Source of the DNA: an uncultured Porphyromonadaceae bacterium
GTDB lineage: Bacteria > Bacteroidota > Bacteroidia > Bacteroidales > Muribaculaceae
Direction: 5' to 3'
DNA: 64,000 nt
Assembly (NCBI GenBank): GCA_937901905.1
Contig: CALDIF010000066.1
Span: forward strand, 19,039-83,038
Shown: piece by piece, positions 35,759 to 44,891 of the stretch
Position numbering within the stretch: the first letter of the stretch is position 1
Layout of the letters: the number at the start of each line of letters is the position of its first letter
The notes under the pieces: generated by a model
What the model saw: only the letters and a program-made list of their open reading frames with translations
Told to the model about the DNA's origin: nothing
The model's database searches: none
Program-made: the position numbers and the translations under genes

Positions 35759-36322
35759 TCACACGACCGATGCAATGGCGTGCATGAGGTAAATTAACAC
35801 GGTCAACAACAAGATTATAACACAGCCGGCGACAATGCGAAAACGTAGCGATGCCGGCTGTCGTTGTTCCTCGGCAAACCAAGTCGGCAAGAAACTGCCG
35901 GGTAACAAGTGAGCACTCGACTGCGGGGTGACGGCAGGTGCGGTTGCGCGACTAACAGGCTCGTCTCTCACGACAACATCATCAACACCCGACGGTTGCG
36001 ACAACGATTTGGCATCGCCGGGCAAGGAAGATAAAGCCGTTCCGCAATATGGACAATAACGTGCTTCAATGCCTGCAGGCAACGGCAAACCGCAGGAAAA
36101 ACAGTATTGGAAACTTTCGGGCACTGACCCGGCTACCGGCGAGTCAACAGGCGTGGCGGGCTGCGAGAACTCATAGCCGGCTACCATGTTATGATGTAAG
36201 CACTGCGGACACACGACCTCACCGCCATGCATCGTCAGCACTGCGGTCGAGACATTAATTACACGGTCACATTTCGCACAATTAACGGTAATTGTATTAT
36301 TGTTGTCCTCGGCACTCATCAT
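35759..36322 (-). CDS. Zinc-ribbon protein with C-terminal membrane anchor
   Basis: This 187-residue protein is of unknown function. The N-terminal zinc ribbon has CAKCDRVI with CPQCLHH (residues about 15-45). A second has CFSCGLPLP with CPYCGTAL (about 74-98). A low-complexity linker rich in Ser, Pro and Val follows, and the last 23 residues form one transmembrane helix (IVAGCVIILLLTVLIYLMHAIA), so it is a tail-anchored protein. It is transcribed away from another zinc-ribbon membrane protein 163 bp off; the two may work together. Starts at 36322 or 36319 (adjacent ATGs) are possible. The -7 box ends 8 bp before the first, giving almost no leader. Confidence 0.85.
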   Translation of the reverse strand: MMSAEDNNNTITVNCAKCDRVINVSTAVLTMHGGEVVCPQCLHHNMVAGYEFSQPATPVDSPVAGSVPESFQYCFSCGLPLPAGIEARYCPYCGTALSSLPGDAKSLSQPSGVDDVVVRDEPVSRATAPAVTPQSSAHLLPGSFLPTWFAEEQRQPASLRFRIVAGCVIILLLTVLIYLMHAIASVV

Positions 36323-36329
36323 CGCGGTG

Positions 36330-36337
36330 CAAAATTA
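36330..36337 (-). promoter_or_regulatory. -7 element for the minus-strand zinc-ribbon gene
   Basis: TAATTTTG on the minus strand lies 7 bp before the first ATG (36322). Transcription would begin at or within a few bases of the start codon. Confidence 0.55.
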
Positions 36338-36373
36338 GCAAAACAAAATTTGCCACCCAAATTTTGGCTCTTT

Positions 36374-36405
36374 ATTGTGAATTTAATTTAAAAGCAATAA
36401 TTTTG
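36374..36405 (+). promoter_or_regulatory. Promoter for the plus-strand zinc-ribbon gene
   Basis: TAATTTTG (36398-36405) with ATTG (36374-36377), 20 bp upstream, fits the Bacteroidetes promoter. The leader to ATG 36486 is about 75 nt. Confidence 0.6.
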
Positions 36406-36485
36406 CAAATTGTTCCATGCTTTACAGGGTATGGTTCAACTTGTGCAACATGAATTAATTACGTTGATTTACAATTTCATCGGAT

Positions 36486-37988
36486 ATGGAATGTCCCAAG
36501 TGTCACAAGACAGTGGAGAACGGTTCTCACTTTTGCAGCAACTGCGGAGCGGCTCTTGCTGCAGTAGAGACACCCACTATCGAATGTCCGCATTGTGGTT
36601 CACAAATCAAAGCGACTGCCGTGTTTTGTCCGGAATGCGGTCGCATGGCACGCAACGACTTTGCCGAGGAGGTCAAGCACGACAAACCGTCGACCTCTCA
36701 CGCTGAGGAGGTTGCCTCGTCTCCCGAAAAGCCGGCACAGATTGAATTCGACAATGTTGAAGAGACGATAGATGAGGTCGTGCCGGTTGCTCCGACAACA
36801 GATGTTGACCTTAACGAAACCGACGAAAATCCTCGCTCTACGTTCAATCGCAACGTGCTAATCGGTGCTGCGGTCGCCATACTGTTGATAGCACTGTTAA
36901 CGTTGATGCGCCACTGCAACGACAGCAGCAACGGTGCCGATACATCAACCGTGCAAGGCGACAGCACTGCCGTGGCAACAACACAGGTTACAGTCCCTGC
37001 CGGCGAAGCGCTCAACATCTTCAAGATGGAACTGTCGCGTCACAACCTTAACGGAGACGATGCCCTCGCGATGGCGGCAACTCTGATACCCGGTAACCTC
37101 GCGGCAGACAAACCCGACCGCATCGTTGGTGTCACGATGAATAACATCGACGGCAACCGCTCGTTCATCAAGGTGTACGTGCTTGACCGCAGCGGTTCAT
37201 CGTGGACACCGGTCTTGAAACAAACCAAATACTTCAACGGGCGCAAGTTGTTCATGAGCGATGATGCTTTGCGTCCCGAGCCCGGAGCGGTGCCGGCAAC
37301 GGCATCGGTCGGCGGACACGATGCGATGCTGTTCGCCATGTACAACGAGCCGCAAGGCTTCGCTGTGGGCAACACGGCACGCGTGACAATGGCACTCTAT
37401 GACCTCGAGGCAGACAAGTTACACTTGTTGGACTATGACGGAGTGACCAAGCGCCACGACGACGGCAAAATTTACGTTCACGGTAAGCCCATTCAAGGCA
37501 CAAGCGGTCCGCAGATGAGTTTCCTGCGCGATGCCGCGCCCAAGGTGCATGTCCTGTATTTCCCCACCGAGGAGGAACTCAAGGCAGAACAAGAAGAAAA
37601 GGAACGCCAAGAAGAGGAGGCTCGCAAGAACGACCCGGACAATGCCGGTGAGACATGGGCCGAGGAGAATGCCGAGGCTATGGAACAAGTGAACGAGCGA
37701 GGTTCAGCCAGCGTCAAACCCAAGACCTACGACAAACCCATTTTCAACCTCCGCGACAACAAGCGCAAGTTGGACTTCGACACTCACCTCGTCTTTTGTG
37801 ACAACGAGGGTAAGGTGTACGGCTTTGACAAGGCAACTCGCAAGTATTATGTGATATACAGTGCTTCCGGCTCCAATGCCCCGGCGAGCGACATCAGCAA
37901 GGGCAGTCGTGGCGAGCACGATGTGGAAATTGTCACCGCAAGCGGCACGTTGCACTACGACTTGTCCAACAACCGTTTGAGTCATTGA
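36486..37988 (+). CDS. Double zinc-ribbon membrane protein with large C-terminal domain
   Basis: This is a 500-residue protein of unknown function. Two zinc ribbons open the sequence: CPKCHKTV with CSNCGAAL (residues 3-24) and CPHCGSQI with CPECGRMA (33-57). An acidic linker leads to one transmembrane helix at about 118-137 (NVLIGAAVAILLIALLTLM). The remaining 360 residues should be extracytoplasmic. They include a Glu-rich coiled segment (EEELKAEQEEKERQEEEARK) and a C-terminal beta-rich part with VYGFDKATRKYYVIYSAS. The layout suggests a cytoplasmic zinc-ribbon sensor coupled to a periplasmic domain. It is followed at once by the LTA-synthase-like gene (1 bp gap). Confidence 0.85.
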   Translation: MECPKCHKTVENGSHFCSNCGAALAAVETPTIECPHCGSQIKATAVFCPECGRMARNDFAEEVKHDKPSTSHAEEVASSPEKPAQIEFDNVEETIDEVVPVAPTTDVDLNETDENPRSTFNRNVLIGAAVAILLIALLTLMRHCNDSSNGADTSTVQGDSTAVATTQVTVPAGEALNIFKMELSRHNLNGDDALAMAATLIPGNLAADKPDRIVGVTMNNIDGNRSFIKVYVLDRSGSSWTPVLKQTKYFNGRKLFMSDDALRPEPGAVPATASVGGHDAMLFAMYNEPQGFAVGNTARVTMALYDLEADKLHLLDYDGVTKRHDDGKIYVHGKPIQGTSGPQMSFLRDAAPKVHVLYFPTEEELKAEQEEKERQEEEARKNDPDNAGETWAEENAEAMEQVNERGSASVKPKTYDKPIFNLRDNKRKLDFDTHLVFCDNEGKVYGFDKATRKYYVIYSASGSNAPASDISKGSRGEHDVEIVTASGTLHYDLSNNRLSH

Positions 37989-37989
37989 T

Positions 37990-39957
37990 ATGAGTCGCGG
38001 CAAGGTCAGTGATATTGTCCATAGCAACGTGGGCGCGATGATTGTCAACATCGCGCTTGCTTACTTGTTGTTCATGCTGACGCGCGTGGTTTTCGCGTTG
38101 GAAAATTACACCACCTTTATACCGCAGTTGACATGGGCGAGCCTGTGGACTGTGTTGAAGGGTGCACTCGTGTTCGACACGAGTGCCATCATGTATCTCA
38201 ACATCGTCTACATCGTGCTTACTTTGTTCCCGTTACACATCAAGGAAACCGACGCGTGGCATCGCGCTATGCGTTGGCTCTTCGTTATCACCAACGGTCT
38301 CGGGTTGGCAATGAACCTGACCGACTCGGTTTACTTCAAGTACACCGGTCGCCGCACTACGATGACGGTGTTTGACCAGTTCGGTGCCGAGAACAATCTG
38401 CTTGGCATTTTCATGACCGAGTTATGGAACCACTGGTATCTCTTGCTGATATTCGCGGTGATGATATTCCTGTTGTGGTTGCTGTTTGTCACACCACGAT
38501 TGAAGGTATATCGCACGGGGTTGCAGTACTACGGCTCGCAGGCGTTATCGCTACTGCTCGCTCTTGTCCTTGCTGTGGTGGGCATGCGTGGTAGCGTAAC
38601 CGCCGGCACCAAGCCTATCGCCATCAACCATGCCAATAGGTATGCCTCGCGACCGGTCGAAGCGAGTCTTGTGCTCAACACGCCGTTTTCGATGATACGC
38701 ACCATCGGCAAGAAAGCCTTTATCACACCGCAGTATATAGACCTTGCTCTGATGGAGGCCACCTACTCGCCCATACACTGTCCCGACACCGTGCCACCAC
38801 TCGCCACCGGAAAGAACGTTGTGGTGCTCATTGTCGAGAGTATGGGAAAAGAATACATGGGATATTTCAACCATGATATTGACGGCTACAACGGGTACAC
38901 CCCCTTCTTGGACTCGTTGGCGACACGCTCGCTCACCTTTACCCACAGTTTTGCCTGCGGACGCATCTCGATGGACGCGATGCCGAGTATCTTGTGCGGC
39001 ATTCCGATGATGGTCGAGACGTTCTTCCTCACACCGGCATCGCTCAACAAGATAGAGGGACTACCCCTCCACCTTGACAAGATGGGGTACACAACGGCAT
39101 TTTTCCATGGGGGGCACAACATCTCGATGGGGTTCAACGCCTTCGGACACGCAATCGGTTTCGAACGTTACTACGGGCTCGACGAGTATTGTGCAGCACC
39201 CGGCACAGCCGGCATGGACGACTTTGACGGCAAGTGGGCAATCTACGACGAACCGTTCTTGAACTATACTGCCGGTGTACTCGACACGCTGCCACAGCCT
39301 TTCATGGCAACGGTGTTCACAGCCAGCAACCATCACCCTTATTCGCTGCCCGAGCAATATTCTCACGGAGAATTGGGCGACAACGGCTCTTTGCCCATTC
39401 ATCGCACAGCACGCTACACCGACAATGCCTTGCGCTTGTTCATGAAACATGCAGCCAAGCAACCGTGGTACGAAAACACCGTCTTCGTCATCACTGCCGA
39501 TCACACCAACCTTACCGACCACGCGCGCTATCAAACCGACCTCGGTCTGTACGAAGTGCCTATCATGTTTTTCACGCCCGACGGTTCGCTGCCCGCGGTG
39601 ACACGCGATGATGTAGTGGCGCAACACAGCGATGTGACTCCCACATTGTTGGCTTTGTTGGGCTACGGCGAGTGTTACGTGGCTTTCGGCAACAACCTGC
39701 TTGACACGTCACCAGAGGACTCTTGGGCATTTAACTACAACAATGGTGTATATCAACTCGTTACGAGCGACTATCTGTTACAATTCGACGGCGAACAGGT
39801 GACCGGTGTCTACGCGTGGCGAACCGATCCGCTACTGCACACCAATCTTGTCGGCAAGGTTGACACGACAACAGCCGAACAAAAACTCAAGGCATTAATT
39901 CAACAATACATGAGTCGCATGAACGAGGATAGGCTGACCGATGTCGAGGTGGGCTGA
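37990..39957 (+). CDS. LTA-synthase-family sulfatase-fold membrane protein
   Basis: This is a 655-residue protein with five N-terminal helices (within about 1-200) and an extracytoplasmic sulfatase/alkaline-phosphatase-fold domain (about 265-600). Metal and catalytic motifs: VVVLIVESMGKEY, a nucleophile region SFACGRISMDAMPSILCGIP, FFHGGHNISMGF, and FVITADHTNLTDH. The presumed nucleophile is Ser in RISMD, where the classic lipoteichoic acid synthase has Thr. Gram-negative members transfer phosphoglycerol or phosphoethanolamine to glycans or lipids; which applies here is unknown. It starts 1 bp after the zinc-ribbon gene and is surely cotranscribed with it. Confidence 0.9.
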   Translation: MSRGKVSDIVHSNVGAMIVNIALAYLLFMLTRVVFALENYTTFIPQLTWASLWTVLKGALVFDTSAIMYLNIVYIVLTLFPLHIKETDAWHRAMRWLFVITNGLGLAMNLTDSVYFKYTGRRTTMTVFDQFGAENNLLGIFMTELWNHWYLLLIFAVMIFLLWLLFVTPRLKVYRTGLQYYGSQALSLLLALVLAVVGMRGSVTAGTKPIAINHANRYASRPVEASLVLNTPFSMIRTIGKKAFITPQYIDLALMEATYSPIHCPDTVPPLATGKNVVVLIVESMGKEYMGYFNHDIDGYNGYTPFLDSLATRSLTFTHSFACGRISMDAMPSILCGIPMMVETFFLTPASLNKIEGLPLHLDKMGYTTAFFHGGHNISMGFNAFGHAIGFERYYGLDEYCAAPGTAGMDDFDGKWAIYDEPFLNYTAGVLDTLPQPFMATVFTASNHHPYSLPEQYSHGELGDNGSLPIHRTARYTDNALRLFMKHAAKQPWYENTVFVITADHTNLTDHARYQTDLGLYEVPIMFFTPDGSLPAVTRDDVVAQHSDVTPTLLALLGYGECYVAFGNNLLDTSPEDSWAFNYNNGVYQLVTSDYLLQFDGEQVTGVYAWRTDPLLHTNLVGKVDTTTAEQKLKALIQQYMSRMNEDRLTDVEVG

Positions 39958-40036
39958 TGCCGAAGAGGGCACTTCCCCTCGCTCTTCATTTCACCGTATT
40001 TCCCGCTACCCGTCGAGTGCACGGCGATTCGCCGCG

Positions 40037-40945
40037 TCATTCTCTCTCAATCCGGCTCACGATTTCCTCGACGGCTATGTCGGGGGCAAGCCATGTGATG
40101 CTCTCGTCGCGATGTAACCATGTGAGTTGTTTCTTGGCATACACTCGCGTGTTCTTTTGCAAACGGGCAATTGCCGTGTCGCGATTCCACACACCGTCGA
40201 ACATGGCGAACATCTCTTTCATGCCCACGGTATTGAGAGCCTGCAAGTGGCGATGAACCGACATAGATTGAGCCTCCCTGTCGAGCCCGGCATTCATCAT
40301 GTCGAGCACGCGACGGTTGATGCGGTCGAAAAGAATTTCGCGCGGAACATTCAACGCATATTTAACCACATCGAAGGCGCGCTCGGCGGGCACACCACGG
40401 CGCAACGCGCTGTAAGTGCCGCCGGTTTGCCGGCACACCTCGACTGCATGAACCACCCGACGCGGATTTGCCTTATCAACGATTGCATAGTAGTCCGGGT
40501 CGCGCTGTTTCAACTCTTCGAGTAATGCTGTCAGTCCTTGATGTTCGAGGTCGTCAAGCACTGCCGCGCGCACTTCGTGGCGGATGTCGGGTATCGCATC
40601 AAGCCCTCTCGTGACCGCATCGATATACATCATCGAACCTCCACACAACACGGCACGACCGTGACCGGCAGCGAACACTCCCGGCAACATTGCCAACACA
40701 TCGGTGGCATATGCCGATGCGCTATAAGGCTCGGTGACACTGCGACAAGCCACCATGTGGTGGGGCACGCGAGAAAGTTGTTCCGGCGTGGGGGCAGCGG
40801 TGCAGACAGGTATTTCGCGAAATACCTGTCGTGAATCGGCATTGACAATGTGACACCCCAAACGTTGAGCCACAGCGATAGCGACATCGGTTTTCCCCGA
40901 TGCTGTGGGTCCCGTTATAACGATGAGGATGTCGCGGTGTGCCAC
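40037..40945 (-). CDS. miaA: tRNA dimethylallyltransferase MiaA
   Basis: This 302-residue enzyme adds a dimethylallyl group to N6 of A37 in tRNAs reading UNN codons. Motifs: P-loop GPTASGKTD (12-20), NADSRQVFREIPVCTA (substrate-binding Asp, Ser, Gln), PHHMVACRSVTEPYSA, GGSMMYIDAVTRGLD, and the C-terminal ALNTVGMKEMFAMFDG and RLQKNTRVYAKKQLTWL. Length is typical. It begins 2 bp after the DUF4919 gene stop, so it is the last member of a minus-strand unit headed by the Fe-S proteins. Confidence 0.96.
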   Translation of the reverse strand: MAHRDILIVITGPTASGKTDVAIAVAQRLGCHIVNADSRQVFREIPVCTAAPTPEQLSRVPHHMVACRSVTEPYSASAYATDVLAMLPGVFAAGHGRAVLCGGSMMYIDAVTRGLDAIPDIRHEVRAAVLDDLEHQGLTALLEELKQRDPDYYAIVDKANPRRVVHAVEVCRQTGGTYSALRRGVPAERAFDVVKYALNVPREILFDRINRRVLDMMNAGLDREAQSMSVHRHLQALNTVGMKEMFAMFDGVWNRDTAIARLQKNTRVYAKKQLTWLHRDESITWLAPDIAVEEIVSRIERE

Positions 40946-40947
40946 GT

Positions 40948-41643
40948 TCAGTCGGGATACTTCATTGCAGCGACCTCAAGGACGCGACGCAAGTCAAAGT
41001 AGAACTCTGTCGCCGTCTTGCCCGGACGTGGCTCGACGGTGATACAGTCAATACCATCGTCGCTTGTCTCGTGCGACACGGCACGATAGCCGAGGAAGTT
41101 CACGATATTGTACTCGTGATCGGGGGCAATGACCACCCACGGCGACTCCTTGGTACCGCGACCGCTGCTCATGATGGCGGCAATGATGCGATCAAGACGG
41201 AACTTGCGTATATTCTCCTTGAAAAACTTCTTTTTTTTATGCAAGGCGAATATCTGGTAGGTCATCTGGTTGAGGTCAAAGATGTTGTCGGCAAGCGAGA
41301 GGTCGGCATAGTGCTCAATCGTGTCCAGTTCCATGCGTGTGTGCTTGTCAAGATAATACAGTTCTTCGACCTTACTTGACCACACACTCTCTCTGAACGG
41401 ATCGTAATCCTCTTGAAACGTGTATCCGTAGTACAAATTGCGAGCGTGCTCCAACTTGAAACCCGTCGTGTCATTGCCGGTGAACATCTTGAGCAACTTG
41501 GGGAAGTAATAGTCGTTCTTGGGGTTCATCGTCACTTGACGCACATGGTCAAAGTCAACCGGTGTAACCTCAACCTTGCTTTGCTGTGCGACCGCAACGA
41601 GCGACAAGGGCATCAACAATATGTAAATCAATAATTTCTTCAT
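40948..41643 (-). CDS. Secreted DUF4919 family protein
   Basis: This 231-residue exported protein has a signal peptide MKKLLIYILLMPLSLVAVAQ. The conserved block TMNPKNDYYFPKLLKMF followed by LYYGYTFQEDYDPF identifies the DUF4919 family, which is known from Bacteroidetes and has no assigned function. A central helical region carries lysine-rich LHKKKKFFKENIRKF. Later, ESPWVVIAPDHEYNIVNFLG precedes a beta-rich C-terminus. ATG 41643 starts the signal peptide; an in-frame Met 12 codons upstream is not needed. It sits between the Fe-S aldo/keto reductase and miaA. Confidence 0.88.
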   Translation of the reverse strand: MKKLLIYILLMPLSLVAVAQQSKVEVTPVDFDHVRQVTMNPKNDYYFPKLLKMFTGNDTTGFKLEHARNLYYGYTFQEDYDPFRESVWSSKVEELYYLDKHTRMELDTIEHYADLSLADNIFDLNQMTYQIFALHKKKKFFKENIRKFRLDRIIAAIMSSGRGTKESPWVVIAPDHEYNIVNFLGYRAVSHETSDDGIDCITVEPRPGKTATEFYFDLRRVLEVAAMKYPD

Positions 41644-41697
41644 TTCTGTTTCTGTCAAAAAATAATAACCGATTGACATTAGCCACGGCGAGCGACA

Positions 41698-43092
41698 TCA
41701 GGGATTGCGACGCAGTTGCTCGACGTACTCGCTGATGCGAGCCAATTCGCGTGGAATGTCAATGCGTTGCGGACAATGAGGCGCACACTGCCCACACCCG
41801 ATACACTTGTCGGCTTGTCGCAGCCGCGGCACGGCACGATCGTGACCGACGAGGAACGCGCGACGTTGACGGCGATACTCACTGCGGTCGTCGGTGCCGG
41901 CGGCCGGGACATCGGGCGTGTTATCCTCACTGCGACACTTGTTGTAATGAATAAAAATTGCCGGAATGTTTATGCCGTAGGGACACGGCATACAGTACTT
42001 ACAGTCGTTACACGGAATTGTTTTATAACTCACAAGGTCGCCACCCAACTTCTCGAGCATGTGTTTTTGCCGCTCGGTCAACTCCACGAGCGGACTGTAA
42101 GTCTTGACATTCTCAACAAGATGTTCCATGAATGTCATGCCACTCAAGACAGTGAGCACACCATCAAACGAACCTGCATAACGAAAAGCCCAACTCGCCA
42201 CGCTTGCCTCGGCATCTTGAGCCAACAAACGTCGCGCCAAGGGGTCGGGCAAGTGGGACAACCGACCTCCCAACAAAGGTTCCATGATAACTGCCGGTAT
42301 GCCACGGCGATGCAATTCTCCGTAAAGATACACGGCATCGGTATTGCGCGCATTAATCTCACGCGCGTGTTCCCAATCGAGATAATTCAACTCGATTTGT
42401 ACAAAATCCCAATGAACATCGCCGGCATCGTGCATCGCCAACGCGCGGTCAAACACAGCCACGTCGCCGTGATAACTGAAACCCAAGTTGCGTATCACGC
42501 CCGCGGCGCGTTGCTCTTTGAGATAGTCCAACAGTCCGTTGTCAATATAACGACCGTCAAATGCCGCCATACCGTTCTCACCCATGCCGATGCCGTGCAA
42601 CAACAAGTAGTCCACGTAGTCCACCTGTAACTCCTTGAGCGAGTTGGCAAACATTTCCTTGCCGGCAGCGAACGACCATGTCTCGGGGTTGAAGTTCGAT
42701 AACTTTGTGGCAATAAAATACTTGTCCCGCGGATGCCGACTCAGGGCAATGCCGGTGGCATGCTCGCTGCGACCGCGACAATAAGCCGGTGACGTGTCAA
42801 AGTAGTTGACACCATGCTCGATGGCATAGTCCACCTGACGATTTACCATATCCTGATCTATCTCGGCATCGCCGTCCTCACGAGCACTGGCCTGCGAGTC
42901 GACTGTGGGCAAACGCATCATGCCGAAACCCAATATCGACACACGGTCGCCCGTATTGGGATTAACACGATAGGTCATCGTGCCACCGGGCTCGCTTGAT
43001 TGCTGCACCGTATTGTCACAACCCACGATTGACACACCCGTTACAGCGGCGGCTCCGATACCGAGGGTTTTGAGAAAATCTCGTCGTTCCAT
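41698..43092 (-). CDS. Tat-exported aldo/keto reductase with C-terminal 4Fe-4S domain
   Basis: This is a 464-residue protein. The N-terminus MERRDFLKTLGIGAAAVTG fits a twin-arginine signal (RRDFLK). The signal ends SIVGC, so lipidation at that Cys is possible. The aldo/keto reductase barrel spans about 40-340, with GVNYFDTSPAYCRGRSEHA (catalytic Asp and Tyr), KLSNFNPETW and LLLHGIG (active-site His). The C-terminal part has CNDCKYCMPCPYGINIP and CIGCGQCAPHCPQRIDIP for Fe-S clusters. Its gene follows the polyferredoxin membrane protein by 15 bp, so electrons may pass between them. The true substrate is unknown. Confidence 0.9.
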   Translation of the reverse strand: MERRDFLKTLGIGAAAVTGVSIVGCDNTVQQSSEPGGTMTYRVNPNTGDRVSILGFGMMRLPTVDSQASAREDGDAEIDQDMVNRQVDYAIEHGVNYFDTSPAYCRGRSEHATGIALSRHPRDKYFIATKLSNFNPETWSFAAGKEMFANSLKELQVDYVDYLLLHGIGMGENGMAAFDGRYIDNGLLDYLKEQRAAGVIRNLGFSYHGDVAVFDRALAMHDAGDVHWDFVQIELNYLDWEHAREINARNTDAVYLYGELHRRGIPAVIMEPLLGGRLSHLPDPLARRLLAQDAEASVASWAFRYAGSFDGVLTVLSGMTFMEHLVENVKTYSPLVELTERQKHMLEKLGGDLVSYKTIPCNDCKYCMPCPYGINIPAIFIHYNKCRSEDNTPDVPAAGTDDRSEYRRQRRAFLVGHDRAVPRLRQADKCIGCGQCAPHCPQRIDIPRELARISEYVEQLRRNP

Positions 43093-43107
43093 TTTGTCTA
43101 ACTGTTT

Positions 43108-44565
43108 TCAAACATGATGAACCTCAAGCCCCTCAACGTAGATTGCGCTGAACGGACGAGCCGGACATACATACTCGCAAGCACCGCAACCGATACAACG
43201 TGACACGTCAACATGAGGCACCATGGGCGACAAGTTGTCATTGGGATCAAGCGGCAACATCATGATTGCCTCGGCAGGGCAGTGGCGAGCACAGTTACCG
43301 CACGACACGCCGTCGGCAAGAACAACACAATTTTGCTTTATCCACACTGCTTGACCGATGTGAGTAACACTTTTATCGGCATGAGATATAGGCTTAATCG
43401 CTCCGTTGGGGCACACTTGAGAACAACGATTGCACTCCGGACGACAATATCCGCGCTCGTAACTCATCGTGGGTTGCATGAGAGTTAACAAACCGTCGCT
43501 CGGACGCAACACTCCATTGGGACACGCTGCGACACACAATTGGCATGCGGTACAGTGAGATGCCATGTTAGAGGCACCGAGTGACCCCGGAGGGGTGAGC
43601 GGCACCCGACGTTTGGGTTGTTTCTTATTCTCAATCACGGCGAGACCGCCGTCAAGTTTTTTGCCGGTTTGAGCAAAAGCCACATCGGCGGCAACGATAG
43701 CGGCACCGACCAACGCAGCGCGACGAGCCTCATTGACAGGTTTATCGGTCGCCGCGACCGACGTGCCGTAGCGCAAAGCACCGTGATTACACGATGACAA
43801 ACAGTTGCCGCAGGTCACACAACGCGAGTAGTCAATGGCATGATTCTTCGAGTCGATACACGAAGCCTTGCAGTCGCGGGCGCACAAACCACACGAGATA
43901 CACTTGTCGGTGTCTATGCGGATTTTCAACCATGACAAGCGAGCCAATTGACCCAACACGGTACCCACCGGACATATTGTGTTGCAATAGGTGCGACCGC
44001 TACGCCAAGCCAACGTTGCGACCAAGACGAACACGACCATAGCAACGATCAACGTGGGTACACTCTTCACCCACACGTCAACACTGTAAAAGGAATAACT
44101 CTCGTAGTGAGCCGCTATTGATGCAAGCACGTTATTGCCTGCCAACCATAGGGGTTGAAGCAAATTGGTTGCGATGCGACCGTAGTTGCCGTAGGGATCC
44201 AACAATGCCACGAGGCTGCCGATGCCGGCAACAAACGCTACAACCATCACCGCTACCATGAACCGGCGCAACCACGTCACGGCTTTGTTATAACGAAAAC
44301 GGTGTTTCTTGCGACGTAACGACGACACCATGTCCTGCATGATGCCGAGGGGGCAAATAACCGAACAGTAGACGCGACCGAACACCAACGTGAGCAGCAC
44401 CAACGTGAGCAGCACCAACACGTTCAGTGACAACAATGCCGGCATGAACTGCAAGCGGGCAACCCAACCGAGATAATGGTGAACGACACCGGTGAAATCA
44501 AGCAACAACAGAGTGATTGCCGTCATCACGAGTGTTGCGATTGTTATTCTTATTTTTCTTAACAT
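43108..44565 (-). CDS. Membrane polyferredoxin (NapH/NosR-like 4Fe-4S protein)
   Basis: This is a 485-residue membrane protein with about five helices in the first 215 residues. The NapH/NosR-type motifs YCSVICPLG and YCNTICPVG sit at the membrane face. Ferredoxin-like clusters follow: CISCGLCARDCKASC, CVTCGNCLSSC, CTACQLCVAACPNG, CRPECNRCSQVCPNG, a variant CVVLADGVSCGNCARHCP, and CIGCGACEYVCP. A hydrophobic ARRAALVGAAIVAADVAFAQ stretch lies between the second and third. Such proteins relay electrons from quinol to a periplasmic reductase; the Tat-type aldo/keto reductase encoded next is the natural candidate. ATG 44565 is chosen because a -7 element (44605-44612) overlaps the earlier in-frame Met. 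Confidence 0.9.
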   Translation of the reverse strand: MLRKIRITIATLVMTAITLLLLDFTGVVHHYLGWVARLQFMPALLSLNVLVLLTLVLLTLVFGRVYCSVICPLGIMQDMVSSLRRKKHRFRYNKAVTWLRRFMVAVMVVAFVAGIGSLVALLDPYGNYGRIATNLLQPLWLAGNNVLASIAAHYESYSFYSVDVWVKSVPTLIVAMVVFVLVATLAWRSGRTYCNTICPVGTVLGQLARLSWLKIRIDTDKCISCGLCARDCKASCIDSKNHAIDYSRCVTCGNCLSSCNHGALRYGTSVAATDKPVNEARRAALVGAAIVAADVAFAQTGKKLDGGLAVIENKKQPKRRVPLTPPGSLGASNMASHCTACQLCVAACPNGVLRPSDGLLTLMQPTMSYERGYCRPECNRCSQVCPNGAIKPISHADKSVTHIGQAVWIKQNCVVLADGVSCGNCARHCPAEAIMMLPLDPNDNLSPMVPHVDVSRCIGCGACEYVCPARPFSAIYVEGLEVHHV

Positions 44566-44604
44566 TAAAAGAAGTAGTGAGCGAATAAACCGGGATTTGA
44601 GTAG

Positions 44605-44612
44605 CAAAGTTA
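44605..44612 (-). promoter_or_regulatory. -7 element for the Fe-S protein operon
   Basis: TAACTTTG on the minus strand matches TAnnTTTG, 39 bp before the ATG at 44565. No strong -33 element was seen at the usual spacing. Confidence 0.55.
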
Positions 44613-44756
44613 ATAAAAAGTTTTCACATTCATGACATTGGCGCTATAATGGAACATAAAAATTTATCGGAGCCTTTTTTGTTTACTGTTTTTTGTTATT
44701 ATTGCATGGGATAAGTGCGTCCGGCGCAGTTGATCTATGCTAAAATTGGGGGAGGC

Positions 44757-44787
44757 TTGGGTTTGTGAAAAAATTTGTTTAATTTTG
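44757..44787 (+). promoter_or_regulatory. Promoter for the FGE-fold variable-protein gene
   Basis: TAATTTTG (44780-44787) with TTGG (44757-44760), 19 bp upstream, fits a Bacteroidetes promoter. The 100-nt leader that follows contains ACTTGAATTATT (44858-44869), a 12-mer also present in the hppA-cdd gap. The rest of the 284-bp gap before it is AT-rich and holds nothing recognised. Confidence 0.5.
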
Positions 44788-44891
44788 TCTTCAATTCCGT
44801 TGTGTGTGTGAAACTTATCTCTCGTCTAACACTTGCAGCGACTTAACTACCTGCGATACTTGAATTATTCAAAATATAACAACAATTGATT

